Assembly: GCF_002878395.1 (NCBI RefSeq)
Contig: NC_061111.1
Location: 23,146,705-23,210,704 of the forward strand
Direction of reading: 5' to 3'
Source: Capsicum annuum
Taxonomy: Eukaryota > Streptophyta > Magnoliopsida > Solanales > Solanaceae
DNA length: 64,000 nucleotides
This document shows, one piece after another, positions 10,859 to 24,269 of the stretch. The position numbers were made by a program, and so were the translations under genes. The first letter of the stretch is position 1. Every line of letters starts with the position of its first letter. Under the pieces are notes generated by a model. That model searched no databases, was not told the DNA's origin, and saw only the letters and a program-made list of their open reading frames with translations.

Positions 10859-12300
10859 ATGATGAATTCCACACCTCCTACTGGTCACAGTGAAGGTCAG
10901 TCAACTACTAGATCTCCACTCTTTGATGGCTCTCACTTTATCTGGTGGAAAGCCAAGATGGAGATGTTTATTCAAGGTAAAGACTATGAATTATGAGATA
11001 GGATTACTGATGGTCCTACTATTCCAATAAAGTTTGTTGATGGTGAACTATTCAAGAAAGTAAGGAGTGAATTTACTGTTGATGACTTAGTAGCATTAAA
11101 GATAAATGCTAAGGTTAAGAACATCTTAGTCTGTGGATTGGGACCGGTTGAATACAATAGAGTGTCAACTTACACCACTGCTAAGCGAATTTGGGATGCA
11201 CTAGTAAATGCATATGCGGGTACCTCTCAGATAAGAAATTTTAGGATTTCTCTTCTTTTTACTGAGTATGAAGCATTTACGATGAAGGAAAATGAATCCT
11301 TGCATGAGATGATAAAAAGGCTTACTTCCTTAACAAATGAGCTGACTTTATTGGGAAAAGTCATCACTGAGGAGGAACAAGTTGAAAAGGTACTGAGGGT
11401 ATTACTAAAATCAAAATAGAATGTTAAGGTAACTGCAATTAGAGAGGCAAATAAGGATCTCATAGTTATGACCCTAGATAAACTGACAGGGAATTTGAGG
11501 ACTTATGAAATAGAAGTTGATGGAACCAAAGAAAAAGTAGCTCCTGAGAAAATCTTGGCTTTGAAAGATTCTGATAGTGATGAAGATATTGAGCTTGACA
11601 AGGAACAAGTTGCCTTCATAACTAAGAACTTCAGCAAATTCTTTAAAAAGAAGAAGGGAACAGGTAGCAAGAAATGTTCAAATAACAATCCTAATGGATG
11701 CTACAATTGTGGTAAGACTGATCATCAGATTAAAGATTGTCCTGTTTGGGAAATAGAATACAGAAAGAAAAGGTTTGAAAAGGAATTGAAAGAAAAGGCC
11801 AAAAGGAAGGAGAAAGAAGAATATATAATGATAGCAGCATGGGGATCTGATTCAGATGATGATGAAGTTGATAAAACTGCATTCATGGATCTTAGAGATT
11901 TAGACTTAGAGGAAGAAGATGATGTTTCTGAGGCAAGTATACTTGAACTTAAAGAAAAATTGTATTTGTTTTCTAAATCAAAATTAATTTCCTTGATGAG
12001 TACCCTAATTGCTGATTTCCAAGAATTAACCTCTGATAAGGATGATTTGTTCAACAATCTTTGAAGTCTTAAATTGATCTCATTGATTCAAAAGCTTGCA
12101 AGGATACAGTTGACAAGGAAAACTGCACTCTCAAGAAATAGGTTGCAGAACTTGATTTTTCAATTAATAATCTTAAGTTTGAAGTCCTAAAATTGACACT
12201 CACTGGGAAAAAGGCCATGAGTAAAGAATAAAAAAGTGCTGAACTTGAATTTGAGAAGTACAAATAAGAATGTAGTAATGCAGCAGACATAATAAATAAA
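10859..12300 (+). pseudogene. Copia gag of element B, one frame with internal stops
   Basis: The frame opened at ATG 10859 (MMNSTPPTGHSEGQ) runs without a shift to 12064. It is interrupted by TGA 10994-10996 and TAG 11417-11419, both in place of a Trp by comparison with element A, and ends at TGA 12062-12064. Order: UBN2-type gag (WDALVNAYAGTSQIRNF at about 11190-11240; EEEQVEKVLRVLLKSK at about 11371-11418), a lysine-rich linker, an intact CCHC knuckle (CYNCGKTDHQIKDC, 11699-11740), acidic stretches and a coiled-coil-like Leu/Lys/Glu segment. A second knuckle in another frame at about 12455-12500 reads CYIYGNLGHPTTEC, its second cysteine changed to Tyr, which would abolish zinc binding there. 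Confidence 0.85.
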
Positions 12301-12714
12301 CTGAGTCAAGAAGTCTCTAAACTGAAACTTGATCTTGAAAGAGCTAATAGGTGGACAAATTCTTTAAGAATTGTTCACAAGTTGAGTGAAAGAAATCTCA
12401 ATGAAAAGGCAAGTTTGGGTTTCCACAAAGGTTTTGATGATCCTAAAGATTTATGTTACATCTATGGTAACCTTGGACATCCAACCACTGAATGTCCAAT
12501 GCCTGCTAAAAGCAGATCTAACAGTCAAAACCTGGAAAATAGATTTTCTTAGACCAAAAAGAAAAGAATTGATTCAGGTCGGAGAAATAGGTCACATTAC
12601 ATGTTGCTAGCATGGACTAGAAGAAATTTAATTCATCTATTTACTCATAAAATAGGACTAAGCTTATATGGGTTCCTAAGTCTAACCATTGATTTCTTAT
12701 ATAAAAAGGTGAAA

Positions 12715-13504
12715 GAAAGCCAAAAGAATTGGTACTTGGACAGTGCTTGTTCAAGACACATAACTGGTGATAGTAAAAAGTTCTTTTCACTCTCCAAAAT
12801 AAATAGAGGAAGAGTTTATTTTGGTGATAGTAAGAAAGGAATCATTACTGGATTTAGAAAATTGGCTCATCTGAGTCAAGAGTATTGGAAGATGTCTATC
12901 TTGTAGAAGGATTGAAGCACAACCTGCTGAGCATTTCACAACTGTGTGATAATGGTAATAAAGTTATTTTTACTTCTGCAGGATTCAAAGTTGAGAGGAT
13001 GGACACCAAAAATATTGTGTTCACTGCAAGGAGATACAGGAATGTATATAAAGTTGACATAATGGCAATACCAGGTCCAGAGTTGACTTATCTAAGTGCA
13101 ATGGAAAATGATCCCCTTCTTTGGCATAGAAGACTTGATACACAAGTTTGAAATAACTAAACATACTTTTATCCAAAGATATGGTATTGGGATTGGCCAA
13201 GACCAAGTTTAAGGAAGAAAAGTTATGTAATGCCTATGAAAGTGGGAAGCAGGTAAGACCTTCTTTTAAGTCAAAGAACTATGTAGCACTACGATGTGTC
13301 TTGACATGGTCCATATAGACTTGTATGGACCAATGAGACTTCATAGAAGAGGTGGAAAAAGGTATATGTTTGTGATTATTGATGATTATTCTAGATTCAC
13401 AAAGACAATGTTTCTAGCCTCTAAAGAAGATGACTTTGATGTCTTTATAATTTTCATCAAGAAAATTAAAAAAAAAACTAGGCACTTTATTAGTGTAATG
13501 CTAG
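12715..13504 (+). pseudogene. Protease, GAG-pre-integrase and integrase N-terminus of element B
   Basis: NWYLDSACSRHITGDSKKFF (about 12727-12786) is a copia aspartic protease active site, with DSA in place of the common DSG. After a frame change, EDVYLVEGLKHNLLSISQLC (about 12888-12947) and DPLLWHRRL (about 13111-13137) mark the GAG-pre-integrase domain. A disrupted zinc-finger region follows, then MVHIDLYGPMRLHRRGGKRY and MFVIIDDYSRFTKTMFL (13306-13420), which hold the first catalytic Asp region of the integrase core. The frame is cut at 13504 by gypsy C and resumes at 23729. Confidence 0.85.
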
Positions 13505-16013
13505 TGTAATGCTCTGAGTCTGTACCCCGAATGCTACACAGTACTCATAATCTCGAAGGACTACAAGCTAACCTATGACTGATACCTGCTGCAATAACTG
13601 AATAATAGTACTGTAACATGCGGAAATTAGGTGAAAAATATGTCATAAGGTTCAATACTGTAATAAAACTAAATAAGGTATAACAAATATTGAATCTGAT
13701 ACATCTGTCTGAAAATACTTTAGTCTGAAAAAGCCTCTAAACTATTTGAAATATGGAGTTGATGGGAAAAGTCCCTAACTAACTCTGAACTACCTAAATA
13801 AGCTGAACTAATGAAATAATAATCATGTCCTTGAACTAAGAGGACTCACCACTAGCTCTGTTAGTTGAATATCTGAACTGCTAAGTATGATCAGGAGCCT
13901 GCACATCTGAACTTATGATATAAAATATCATAGCGCAAAAGAAAGGTATGTGTCAGTACTTTGAATGTACTAGTATGCAAAGTGAGGTAGGCTAAAATGC
14001 ATGGGTTCATATGCATGAACAATACTGACTAAATGACATGAATATAACTGAATGGGAGTACATGCATGAATACGTATACTCTAATTTGAGGTCATGATAA
14101 CATTGGATACTGAGTTCTGAATTACTGATTTACTGATATCTGAGTTTACTGATACTATATAGCTCATAACTGAGGGACTATATCTAACATTCTTGATCCT
14201 ATGGAACTATACTGAGTTTTGTACTAAACTGAGTGACTGTATCTGATAGTCCTAAATCTGTAGAACTAAACTAAGTACTATTCTGAGACTGGAACTGAAA
14301 CTAAGACTGTGGGAGGTAATTATCTAACTAACATGCCCCTTCTGAATAGGTTGGGGTATAATCTATAATCCCAGTTGGAAGGGTGTCAGTACCATGCCAT
14401 GGGTAAAGATAAGCTGTGAGTTAACCCTTCTGATTGAAAGCTCTTTTGTCAACCCTCACTAACAGGAAAACTCATATGATATGTATCAACCCTAATCTGG
14501 TAGGAGAATATCGCAACCTACGCTGGCTACGTAGTTTTGTAACTCAGGGATTGCTACTAAGGGTCAAACCCTCTACTGGAAGGAATGCCCCCATCCCTGG
14601 GTTTGCTCGATGCTGAATCCTACTCCCAAATGAATAGACACTAAACTAATTCCTAAGTCATACAAGGATTGACTGAACTATTACTGATTATACTATCTAA
14701 ATAAACTGAACTGAGTTCACTGAGTTTCATTGACTGACGGAATACTATTGAATTCTGTTAACTGACTGGATTTACTGAGTCCTGAACTGAATACTAAACT
14801 GGACTAGACTGATACTGAGTCTACTGAGTTTTTCCTGAGTTCTATAACTAATTGAGAGTACTACTGATCGTGACATGACTAATACTATCCTTAGACCGAC
14901 CATGGCTCTGGGTAATTAGCTAAATTGTCGGGTATTAAATACCCCCAGGACTCAATAGCATAAATTATATGTGGCACAATCTTGAAACATGATAAATAAC
15001 TACTTGGTCATCATTCATTCCTTGGGACATTCTAGAAAACACTTGAATACATGTTAAAGTGATATAATTTCATTATTTAATTCTCATGAACAACTCATCA
15101 AACACTTGAAAGACATTGTATATGCACATAGTACTAATCAACACATGAGCATCACAATTTCAAGGCTTTAACATGAATACACATGATAATACATACATAA
15201 AAGTTGTTTTTACATAAATCTTGCACTTAATCATGGAATAGAAATCTATTCAAGATTATAATCATGAATACACTTGAATCCAAATCACGGAAAACATGAA
15301 ATCAAGCTACTTGAAGTTTAAAAGAGTTTCTTGGACTCCAAGGAGGGAAGGAACCCTTGGATGAACACTTGACATACCTTGGTTGCTAAATTCTTGAAGA
15401 AAAATGATGAAATCATGAACCTTGGCTTTGAAATTAAATCACCTAGGGTTTTTGTTCTTGAGCAATTTGAGAGAAAGTGAGGGTATTTTGCTTAATGAGG
15501 GTTGAAAATCATGTTTTAGGGATGAATACGGGGGGAAAAAAGACCCTAATACCTCTTAGGATGCGGCTTTTTAATTACTAAAAATTGGACTGTCGATGCA
15601 CAGACTGACATGTCGCGTCGTTGGTAGTGATGCAATGTCCAACACGTTGTATCCAATCCCCGTCAATTCACTGGAAATTTCCACTAGGAGCCAAAGAAAA
15701 TATTAATCGACGTGATGGCCAACGCGCCGCACCGAGATCGCATCAATTCATTATTTTTGATTCCCAAACGTGGTTCAAACGAGGTCCCAAAAATACAAAA
15801 CTCGTGCGAGAATACTTATTGACATTCCTGATCATAAATAAACTGAAAGATTAACATTTTAAGGCCATAGAGGCCACAAAATAGAATTTCCAACTTACGA
15901 AGGCTAAAATAATACTTAAGTTTGAATACTTAGCAAAATTTTCCAAGTCTGGGACCCCTTAACGAGCTTCAAAAGGGGTTAAGCAAAGCTAAGGATTTTG
16001 CAGGGGTCTTATA
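13505..16013 (-). repeat. 3' LTR of gypsy C (left)
   Basis: It starts tgtaatgctctgagtctgta and ends ggggtcttata. It carries hairpins at 13912-13934 and 13954-13972 as in LTR D, and a GC-rich block at 15590-15770 with the cgatgc/gcgtcg-type words typical of this family's LTR. Confidence 0.9.
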
Positions 16014-16029
16014 ATATCTTCCCCGTGGG
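16014..16029 (-). other. Polypurine tract of gypsy C
   Basis: Read on the minus strand the bases next to the 3' LTR are cccacggggaagatat, a purine-rich primer for plus-strand DNA synthesis in LTR elements. Confidence 0.7.
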
Positions 16030-16384
16030 AACATTCGTCATCAAATAAGACTGACTTCGATGGGAGAACTGACAGACTGGACTTGCTTACTAGACATGCA
16101 CAACTAAAGCATGATTTCATGAATGAAATTACTGATATACTAAATTATCATACGTAACATGCATATCTGACGTATGAGTGTACAACTGAACATGATTCAT
16201 GAATGCATACTAGGATTACTGCTAAGCTGAGTATATATACTGAACATGCATGTCTGATGCATGAGTACATGACTGATCTGATTCGTGAATGCATGTCTGA
16301 GAATGCAACGTTAATTGATACCAAGTTGGTAGCTATATCTGAACATTAGACTATGTAAATTCAAAGAAAAGCTATTACCTTAAG

Positions 16385-17720
16385 CTGAGTCTGAATTTGT
16401 GGAAAAGAGGTGAGGATACTTGGTTCATATGTTTGCCTCTGCTTCCCAAGTAGCTTCCTCAACAAACTGATTCTACCAAAGAAGATTTACTAGAGGGACT
16501 TCTTTGTTCCTCAGTCTGCGAATCTGATAATCAAGGATTTTGACTGGGATCTTTTCATAAGAGAGGTTATTCTGAAATCTATGCCCTCTATAGGGACTAC
16601 GACTACTGGGTCACCTATGCATTTCTTTAGCAAGGTGACATGGAATACTAGATACACTGAAGCTAAGTCTGAATGCAACTCAAGCTCGTAGGCTACCTTT
16701 CTGAAATGGCTGAGAATTTGGTAAGGACCGACATATTGGGGACTGAGTTTCCCCTTCTTTCCAAACCTCTTCACTCCTTTCATAGAAGAGATTTTCAAAT
16801 ACATAAAATCACCAATCTCGAACTTGAGATCCTTTCTGCATACATCTGTGTATGATTCTTGTCGGCTCTGAGCTGTCTTAAGCCTTTGCCTGATCAACTG
16901 AACTTTCTCTAAGGTATCAAATACCAAGTCAAGCCCTATCACTGTGGCCTCACCCACTTTAAACCAACTGATGGGATATGTGCACCTCCTCCTATAAAGC
17001 ACTTCAAACGAAGCCATCTGAATACTGGAATGATAGTTGTTGTTATATGCGAATTCAATCAAAGGCAAGTGGTCATCCCAACTACCTTTAAAGTCTATTT
17101 CACATACTCGCAGCATATCTTCTAAAGTCTGAATGGTCCTTTCTTCTTAACCATCTGTCTGAGGGTGAAAGGTTATACTAAGATGAACTCGGGTACCAAG
17201 ACCCTTTTGGAATGCCTTCCAGAAATAAGAGGTGAATTGGGTACCTCTATTTGAGATAACAGACAGTGGAACACTAATCAATCTGACCAACTCTATAATA
17301 TAGAGTTTGGTGTAATTCTCGGCTTAATAAGCGATATGGACTGGTAGGAAATGAGTTGATTTGGTCATCCTATCTATAATGAACCAAACTGAATCATGCT
17401 GATAATGAGTATGAGGAAAACCTATTACAAAGTCCATCTTTACTTCTTCCCATTTCTAGGTGGGAATGCTGAACTACTGCATGGACCCACTAGGCTTCTG
17501 ATGCTCAATCTTAACCTGCTGATATATTGAGCACCTAGCCACAAAATCTGTAATATCTCTCTTTGTCCCACTCCACTAATAAATCTCTCATAAATCACAG
17601 TACATCTTAGTGCCCCCGGGATGAGTAGAGTAGCACGCACCATGTGCCTCTAAAAGAATTCGCTGCCTCAAGTCATCTATACCTGGCACACAAAGCCAAT
17701 CTTGGCAGCGCCACACACTA
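16385..17720 (-). pseudogene. Integrase and chromodomain of gypsy C
   Basis: The integrase joins element DNA to the host; the chromodomain of chromoviruses steers insertion toward heterochromatin. From the right, an H2C2-like segment is recognisable at about 17640-17500 (wording of the type HPGGTKMY then KIEHQKPSG). The core end and C-terminal part are open at 17116-16511: WDDHLPLIEFAYNNNYHSSI, later KRFGKKGKLSPQYVGPYQIL and VFHVTLLKKC (the GPY/F module). A chromodomain tail with FVEEATWEAEAN lies at about 16430-16470, after a TAG in place of the Trp of LLWxNQF. The canonical second Asp and Glu are in broken frames. Confidence 0.8.
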
Positions 17721-18091
17721 TCTCCCCCTTGGGAGAAAACCTCTATCTTCTAATCTCTGACTGATTTCTTCAACTTGACTAGACTAGGATCCCTATCCTA
17801 TTTTTCCTTCACCTAAAAAACTAGGGATGATTTTGAACTACTCTGCACCCATACACTATTTTCTGATGAATCGACTAAGCTAACACCTAGTCGGGAAAGC
17901 TGAGGAACTTCCTGAGGTAACTTCATCTTACCATCCTTCACATGAGCAATACTCCTCATAGACATCTTACTAAGAGCATCATCCACTACATTGGCTTTAC
18001 CCGGATATTACAGGAAACTCATGTTGTAATCCTTCAATAAGTACAACCACCTTCTCTAATAGAGGTTTAGGTTTTTCTGAAGGAACATATA

Positions 18092-19385
18092 CTACAGGCT
18101 TTTATGGTCAGTGAACACATCAACGTGTACCCCATAAAAATAGTGCCTCCAAATCTTTAAGGCAAATACTACTGCTGCTAACTCAAGATCATGAGTAGGA
18201 TAGTTCTTTTCATGGGGCTTAAGTTGTCTAGAGGCATAGGATATGACTTTACCTATCTGCATCAAAACGCATCCCAAACCGATTATGGAGGATTCACAAT
18301 ATACCACAAACCCATCTGAACCATCTAGTAGGGTCAAAACTACAGCAGCAGTGAGTCGAGTCTTCAACTCTTGAAAACTCTTTTCACAAGAATCTAACCA
18401 CTAGAATTTGATTTTCTTCTAAATCAATATGGATATAAGGGATGCAATAGATGAAAATCCTTTAACAAACTATCGATAATAGTTATCCAAGCCAAAGAAA
18501 CTCCTGATATCTGATAAAAAATAGGTCTAGTCCAATTTCTCACTACTTTGGTCTTTTGAGGATCAACTCTAATTCCATCACCAAAAATGATATGGCCAAT
18601 GAAGGCTACTGACCTTAGCCAAAATTTGTACTTAATGAACTTGGTGAATAGTTGATAATTTCTGAGAGTCTGTAATACTATTCTGAGATGGTCTGCATGA
18701 TCATGCTCACAGCAGAAGTAGACAAGAATATCATCTATGAAGACTATTACAAATATGTCCAAGTACTTCTTGAACACACGGTTCATCAAGTCCACGAAAG
18801 CTGTTGGGGCATTGGTAAGACCAAAGGACATGACTAAGAATTTGAAGTAACCATACCAAGTTTTAAAAGTTTTCTTCGAGATGTTACATTCTCTGACTCT
18901 GAGCTGATAATAGCCTGATCCGAAGTCTATCTTAGAAAAGTAACTGGCACCCTAAATTTGGTCAAACAAGACATCAATTCTGGGAAGTGGATACTTATTC
19001 TTGACCCTGACTTTATTTAGCTGATGGTAATCAATACAGTGATACACATTCTGAGAGAACCGTCTTTCTTATGCATGAATAAAACTGGGGCACCCCATGG
19101 GGATACATTGGGTCTGATAAATCCCTTATCTAGGAGATCGTTTAACTATTCTTTTAATTCTTCGAGTTCTCCAGGTGCCATTCTGTATGGAGGGATAGAT
19201 ATGGACTGAGTATCTAGAAGAAGGTCTATTTTAAAGTCGATTTCCCTTTTGGGAGGAACTCCATGGATATCATTGGGAAACACATCTGGAAATTCATATG
19301 CTACTGACACTGATTCAATATTAGGGGGTTCTGAACTAGAGACCTTGACTCGAATGAGATGGTAGGCACATCCCCTAGATATCAT
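18092..19385 (-). pseudogene. Reverse transcriptase and RNase H of gypsy C
   Basis: The segment just upstream of RT is open at 19385-19146 (SISIPPYRMAPGELEELKE, the usual start of the gypsy RT region). At 18831-18424 the RT core reads [20 protein letters not shown] then FIDDILVYF, the active-site FIDD box. At 18367-18092 RNase H reads [39 protein letters not shown] and FTDHKSL. The first Asp of RNase H (usually YCDAS) has become Glu/Ser in this copy, and frameshifts separate the blocks. Confidence 0.85.
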
Positions 19386-19399
19386 TTTTCTTACCCTTA

Positions 19400-21000
19400 G
19401 GTAAGAAATAAGCTAACCCCTAAGTGTTGAAGTACTACCCCTCCACTCAAGGAAAGGTTCATTCAAAAATTGAAACTGGACAATTCTATTTCTATATTTA
19501 ACTGAGGCAAAGCAGGAATAAAGCCAATCCATGCCGAGAATGACATCAAAATTGATCATCTCTAATTCAACTAAGTCTGCTGAAGTGATTCTGAGATACC
19601 ATAATTGGATAGTTCTTGTATACCCACTGGGCTATGATAGATTTACCCACTGGGGTAGAGACTAACAAAGGCTCTGCTAGGATTTTAGGACTGACTTCAA
19701 AGTCAATAGATCTATAAGGAGTAATAAAGGACAAAAAAGCTCATGGGTCTAGCAAAGCATAAACATATAAATGATAAACTTGTAACATACTAGTGACCAC
19801 ATCAGGGAACTCTCCTAATCCTATCTGGACTGAAGTATGTAGAGTCTATTTGGGAACTGCCCACTGGTGGAACTGGATGCAGCACCCTGTTGATTTGGGT
19901 GACCAAATAGAGCTGGGGGAAAGTTATACTAACTATAAGAACCCACCTAAGGACACTGTCTGACCCTGTGTCCTGGCTTGCCATATCTGAAACACACATC
20001 ACTACCAGCTCTACAGATACCCTGGTGGTTTCTGCTACACTTCTGACAAAGAGGATTGGTTTAGGCACTGCTAACACTACCCTGGGTTTAGGGCCTGGCA
20101 CCCTATCTCCGTTGTTGTCTCTAAATTTTAGAGCAGGAGTACTAGAAGAGAATAGAGCTGGAACTGAGAATTTTTTGTGAAACTGAGGATTTCGGGTGGA
20201 ATTGAAAATAATTCCCACCCTCTGACTTAGGCTGAGCGAAGTTGAAACTACCTGTTCTCACTTTCTTGTTCTCCCTCTCCTTCTCTTTATTCTTAGCCTC
20301 CTATATCTACTAAGTATGGACCATGAGCCTGGATATGTCCATCTCTTTAATCAACATTACGGTCCTACACTCCTTGGCCATATTATTAGACAGGCCAGAC
20401 ACAAACTTACTCATCTTAGATCTTCTATCTGCTACCACATGAGGAGCATATCTATCTAATTGAATAAACTTAAGAGAATACTCTGGTACCTTCATGCTGC
20501 CCTACTTCAGATTTATAAACTCCAAAACCTTCGCTTCCCTCAACTTTAGCGGGAAGAACTTATCTAGAAAAGCAATAGCAAACTTCTATCATTGCCCTTT
20601 TTCTGTGACACTTTCTGCTTTCCACTTTTTAAACCATGGGTGTGACATATCCTATAACTTATATGTGGCCAAATTAGCACTCTCAATAGACGTCACTCCC
20701 ATAATGTCTGTAACTTTCTGAACCTGATCAAGAAACTCCTGAGGGTCCTTATCTGACTTAGACCTAGTAAAAGATGGAGGGTTCATTCAGGTGAAATCCT
20801 GAATCCTGGATGTAGTAGTATTAGCCACTGGGTTGGCCAAAACAGCAGCTGAGGATTTATTTTGGGATGCCACATAATGAGCTAGGATGGTGAAAGTTTC
20901 TCTAAATTCAGTGTGGGAGACGTGTTCGTCCATAGGGCTGGTCTCCCGTTCGTCTTTCCTTAGTCCTCTTTAGAGGCATATTCTATAAATAGAAGAGAAA
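19400..21000 (-). pseudogene. Gag and protease of gypsy C
   Basis: Near 20495-20310 the gag reads VPEYSLKFIQLDRYAPHVV and KECRTVMLIKEMDISRLM, the conserved end of the retrotransposon gag domain. At about 20010-19965 the zinc knuckle reads CFRYGKPGHRVRQC, so the second Cys of the CCHC box is Tyr (TGT to TAT). The protease region (about 19800-19400) is only weakly recognisable. Shifts and stops are frequent. Confidence 0.75.
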
Positions 21001-21185
21001 TTTGGATTAGACAGGGAGTTTAACTAGAGCTCATGCTCACTCGCATGACATGAATACTAAAAGAAGGGAAACTTTTCCTAAAACACCTCGCAGCCTCCTG
21101 TCCATAAGTATGGTGTGCTACACACCCATGCACAAGATTCTACTAGATGTATCTTTTAGACTTTCTAGGACTCTGTTGAACCCTA

Positions 21186-21198
21186 GGCTCTGATACCA
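21186..21198 (-). other. Primer-binding site of gypsy C
   Basis: ggctctgatacca on the plus strand is exactly the 3' end of initiator tRNA-Met, so the minus strand carries the binding site tggtatcagagcc, four bases inside the 5' LTR (21203). Confidence 0.92.
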
Positions 21199-21202
21199 AG
21201 TT

Positions 21203-23728
21203 TGTAACGCTCTAATTTTGTACCCCGGATGCTACACGGTGCTCATAATCTCAAAGAACCATAAGCTAACTCATGACTGATACCTATTGCTATAGCTAAA
21301 TAATAGAACTATAATATTTGAAAATTAGGCGGAAAACATGCCATAAGGTTCAATACTATAATAAAACTAAATACGGTATAAAAAATACAAAATTTGATGC
21401 ATCTTCCTGAAAATACTATAGTCTAAAAAAGCCTCTAAACTGTCTGAAATATAGAGTTGATGGGACAAGTCCCCAACTAACTCTAAACTACAAAAATAAG
21501 CTAAACTACTGAAATAATCATCATGTCCTCAAACTAAGAGAACTCACCACTAACTCTGTTAGTTGAATATCTAAAATGCTAAGTATGATCGGGAGCCTGC
21601 GTATCTGAACCTATGATATAAAATATCATAACGGAAAAGAAAGGTATATGTCAGTACTTTGAATGTACTGGTATGCAAAGTGAGGTAGGCTAAAATGCAT
21701 GGGCTCATATGCATGAACAATACTGACTAAATGACATGAATATAACTGAATAGGAGTACATGTATGAATACGTATACTGTAATCCGAGGTCATGATAACA
21801 CTAGATATTAAGTTTTGAATTACTAATTTACTAATATCTGAGTTTACTGATACTATGTATCTCATAACTGAGGGACTGTAACTGACAGTCTTGATCCTGT
21901 GGAACTATACTGAGTTTCGTACTGAACTAAGTGACTGTATCTAACAGTACTAAATTTGCTGAACTGAACTGAGTTCTATTCTGAGAATGGAATTGAAATT
22001 GAGACTGCGGGAGGTAATCATCTAATCGACATGCCCTTTTTTAAATAAATTGGGGTCCAACCTATAATCCCAGTTGGAAGGGTATCAGTACTGTGCCACG
22101 AGTAAAGACAAGCTGTGAGTTAACCCTCTCTGGCAGGAAGCTCTTTCGTCAACCCTCGTTGGTAGGAAAACTAATATGAGATGTATTAACTCTAATCTGG
22201 AAGGAAGATATCTCAACCTATGCTAGTTACATAGTTCGATAATGTAGGGATTACTACTAAGGGTCAAACCCTCTACTGGCAAGAAGGCCCCCATCCTGGG
22301 TTCGCTCGGTGCTGAATCCTACTCCCAACTGAATAGAAACTGAACTGATTCCTAGTTCATACCAGGCTTGATTGAACTATTACTGATTATCCTATCTAAC
22401 TGAACTGAACTGAGATTACTGAGTTTTGTTAACTGTTTCAATACTACTAAATTTTTTTAACTGACTGAATTTGCAGGGGCCTGAACTTAATACTGAACTG
22501 GACTGGACAAAACCGAGTCTACTGAGTTTTTCTTGAGTTTTATAACTAACTGAGAGTACTACTGATCGTGACATAACTGTTACTATCTTGAGACTGACCG
22601 TGGCTCTAGGTAATCAGCGAAATTGTCGGGTATTAAATACACCCAGAACTCAATAGCATAAATTATAAGACATGGCACAATATTGAAACATGATAAATAT
22701 CTACTTGATCATCATTCATTCCTTGCGACATTCTAGCAAACACTTGCATGACATGAACTTGAATACATGTTAAGGTGATATAATTTCATTATTTAATTCT
22801 CATGAACAACTCATCAAACACTTGGAAGGCATTGTATATGCACATAGTACTAATCAACACATGATCATCACAATTTCAATGTTTTAACATGAATTTACAT
22901 GATACTACATACATAATAGTTATTTTTACATAAATCTTGCACTTAATCATGGAATAGAAATCCAATCAACATTATAATCATGAATAAACTTGAATTCAAA
23001 TCATTGAAAGCATGAAATCAAGCTACTTGAAGTTTAAAAGATTTTCATGGACTCCAAGGGTGGAAGGAAACCTTGGATGAACAATTGACATACCTTGGTT
23101 TCTAAATTCTTGAAGAAAAATGGTGAAACCATGAGCCTTGGCTTTGAAATTAAATTTTCTAAGGTTCTTATTCTTGAGCAATTTGAGAGAAAGTGAGTGT
23201 ATTTTACTTAATGAGGGTTGAATCTCATTTTTTAGGGCTGAATAGGGGTGGAAAAAAAGACCTTAATACCATTGAGGACGCGACTTTTTAATTACTAAAA
23301 ATTAGACTATCGACGCGCAGACTGACGTGCCGCGTTGTTGGCATTGACCCGATGGCCAATGCACCGTATCGAGGCCACGTTAGTTCACTGGAAATTGCCA
23401 CTGGGAGCCAAGAAAAAATATTAATCGATGCGATGTTCACCGTACCACATCAAGATTGCGTCGATTCACTATTTTGGATTCCCAAACGTGGTTCAAACAA
23501 GATTTAAAAAATCCAAAACTCGTTTGGAAACACCTACTGACATTCCTGATCATGAATCAACCTAAAGATTGATATTTTATGGCCATAAAGGCCATGAAAT
23601 AGAGTTTCCAACTTATGAAGGCTAAAATAACACTAAGTTTGAATACTTAGCAAAATTTTCCAAGTTTGGGACCCTTAACGAGCTTTACATAGGGCTGAGT
23701 TAAGCTAAGGATTTCGCGGGGTATTATA
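21203..23728 (-). repeat. 5' LTR of gypsy C (right)
   Basis: It starts tgtaacgctctaattttgta and ends cggggtattata, 2526 bp, collinear with 13505-16013 but with many scattered transitions, so the insertion is not recent. It has the hairpins at 21611-21630 (ctatgatat/atatcata) and at about 21650-21672 (cagtac/gtactg). Confidence 0.9.
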
Positions 23729-24269
23729 ATTAGTTTTCATAAGATATGACCATGGTACAGAATTTGAGAATTTGACATTTTTAGAATTCTATTCAACAAA
23801 TAGAATAGATCATAACTTGTTTGCTCCTAGAACACCACAACAAAATAGAGTGGTAGAAAGGAAGAATAGAACTTTGGAAGATATGGCTAGAACAATGATG
23901 CTTGCAGCAGATCTTGCTAAAAACCTTTGGGCTGAAGCAATTAGTACTACAACATTTACCATAAATAGATGTGTGATCATACCTATTCTAGAGAAGACTC
24001 CCTATGAATTACTAAAAGGAAGAAAATCAAAAATTTCTTATTTTAGAACTTTTGGTTGTAAATGTTTTATTCACAATAATGGAAAAGATAATCTGAGAAA
24101 ATTTGATACTAAAAGTGATGAGGGAATCTTATTAGGCTATTCACTTCATACTAAGGCTTATAGGGTTCTAAACAACAAAACAAACTGTGTTGAAGAAAGC
24201 ATGCATGTAGTTTTTGATAAATCCCATGTTAAGACTAACTTGCAGGAAGGAAGTGACTCTAAGGAATAG
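23729..24269 (+). pseudogene. Integrase core and C-terminus of copia B, second part
   Basis: This continues the integrase interrupted at 13504. DHGTEFEN (around 23745-23770) contains the second catalytic Asp. TPQQNRVVERKNRTLEDMAR (about 23833-23892) is the highly conserved copia integrase stretch with the catalytic Glu; the usual Gly after PQQN is Arg here. KNLWAEAISTTTFTINRC and FRTFGCKCFIHN follow, as in other copia integrases. The frame from 23772 to the TAG at 24267-24269 is open. Confidence 0.9.

Larger units (their letters stand above)
13505..23728 (-). mobile_element. Gypsy chromovirus C (Tekay/Del-like), complete but decayed, minus strand
   Basis: The 3' LTR lies on the left (13505-16013) and the 5' LTR on the right (21203-23728). 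An initiator-Met primer-binding site follows the right LTR inwards and a purine tract (complement of 16014-16029) sits by the left one. Reading the minus strand from the right, the order is gag, zinc knuckle, protease, RT, RNase H, integrase, chromodomain, which is gypsy order. Flanks are gctag (13500-13504) and attag (23729-23733), a target-site duplication with two transitions. It disrupts the integrase of copia B. Stops and frameshifts occur in all domains. Confidence 0.9.
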
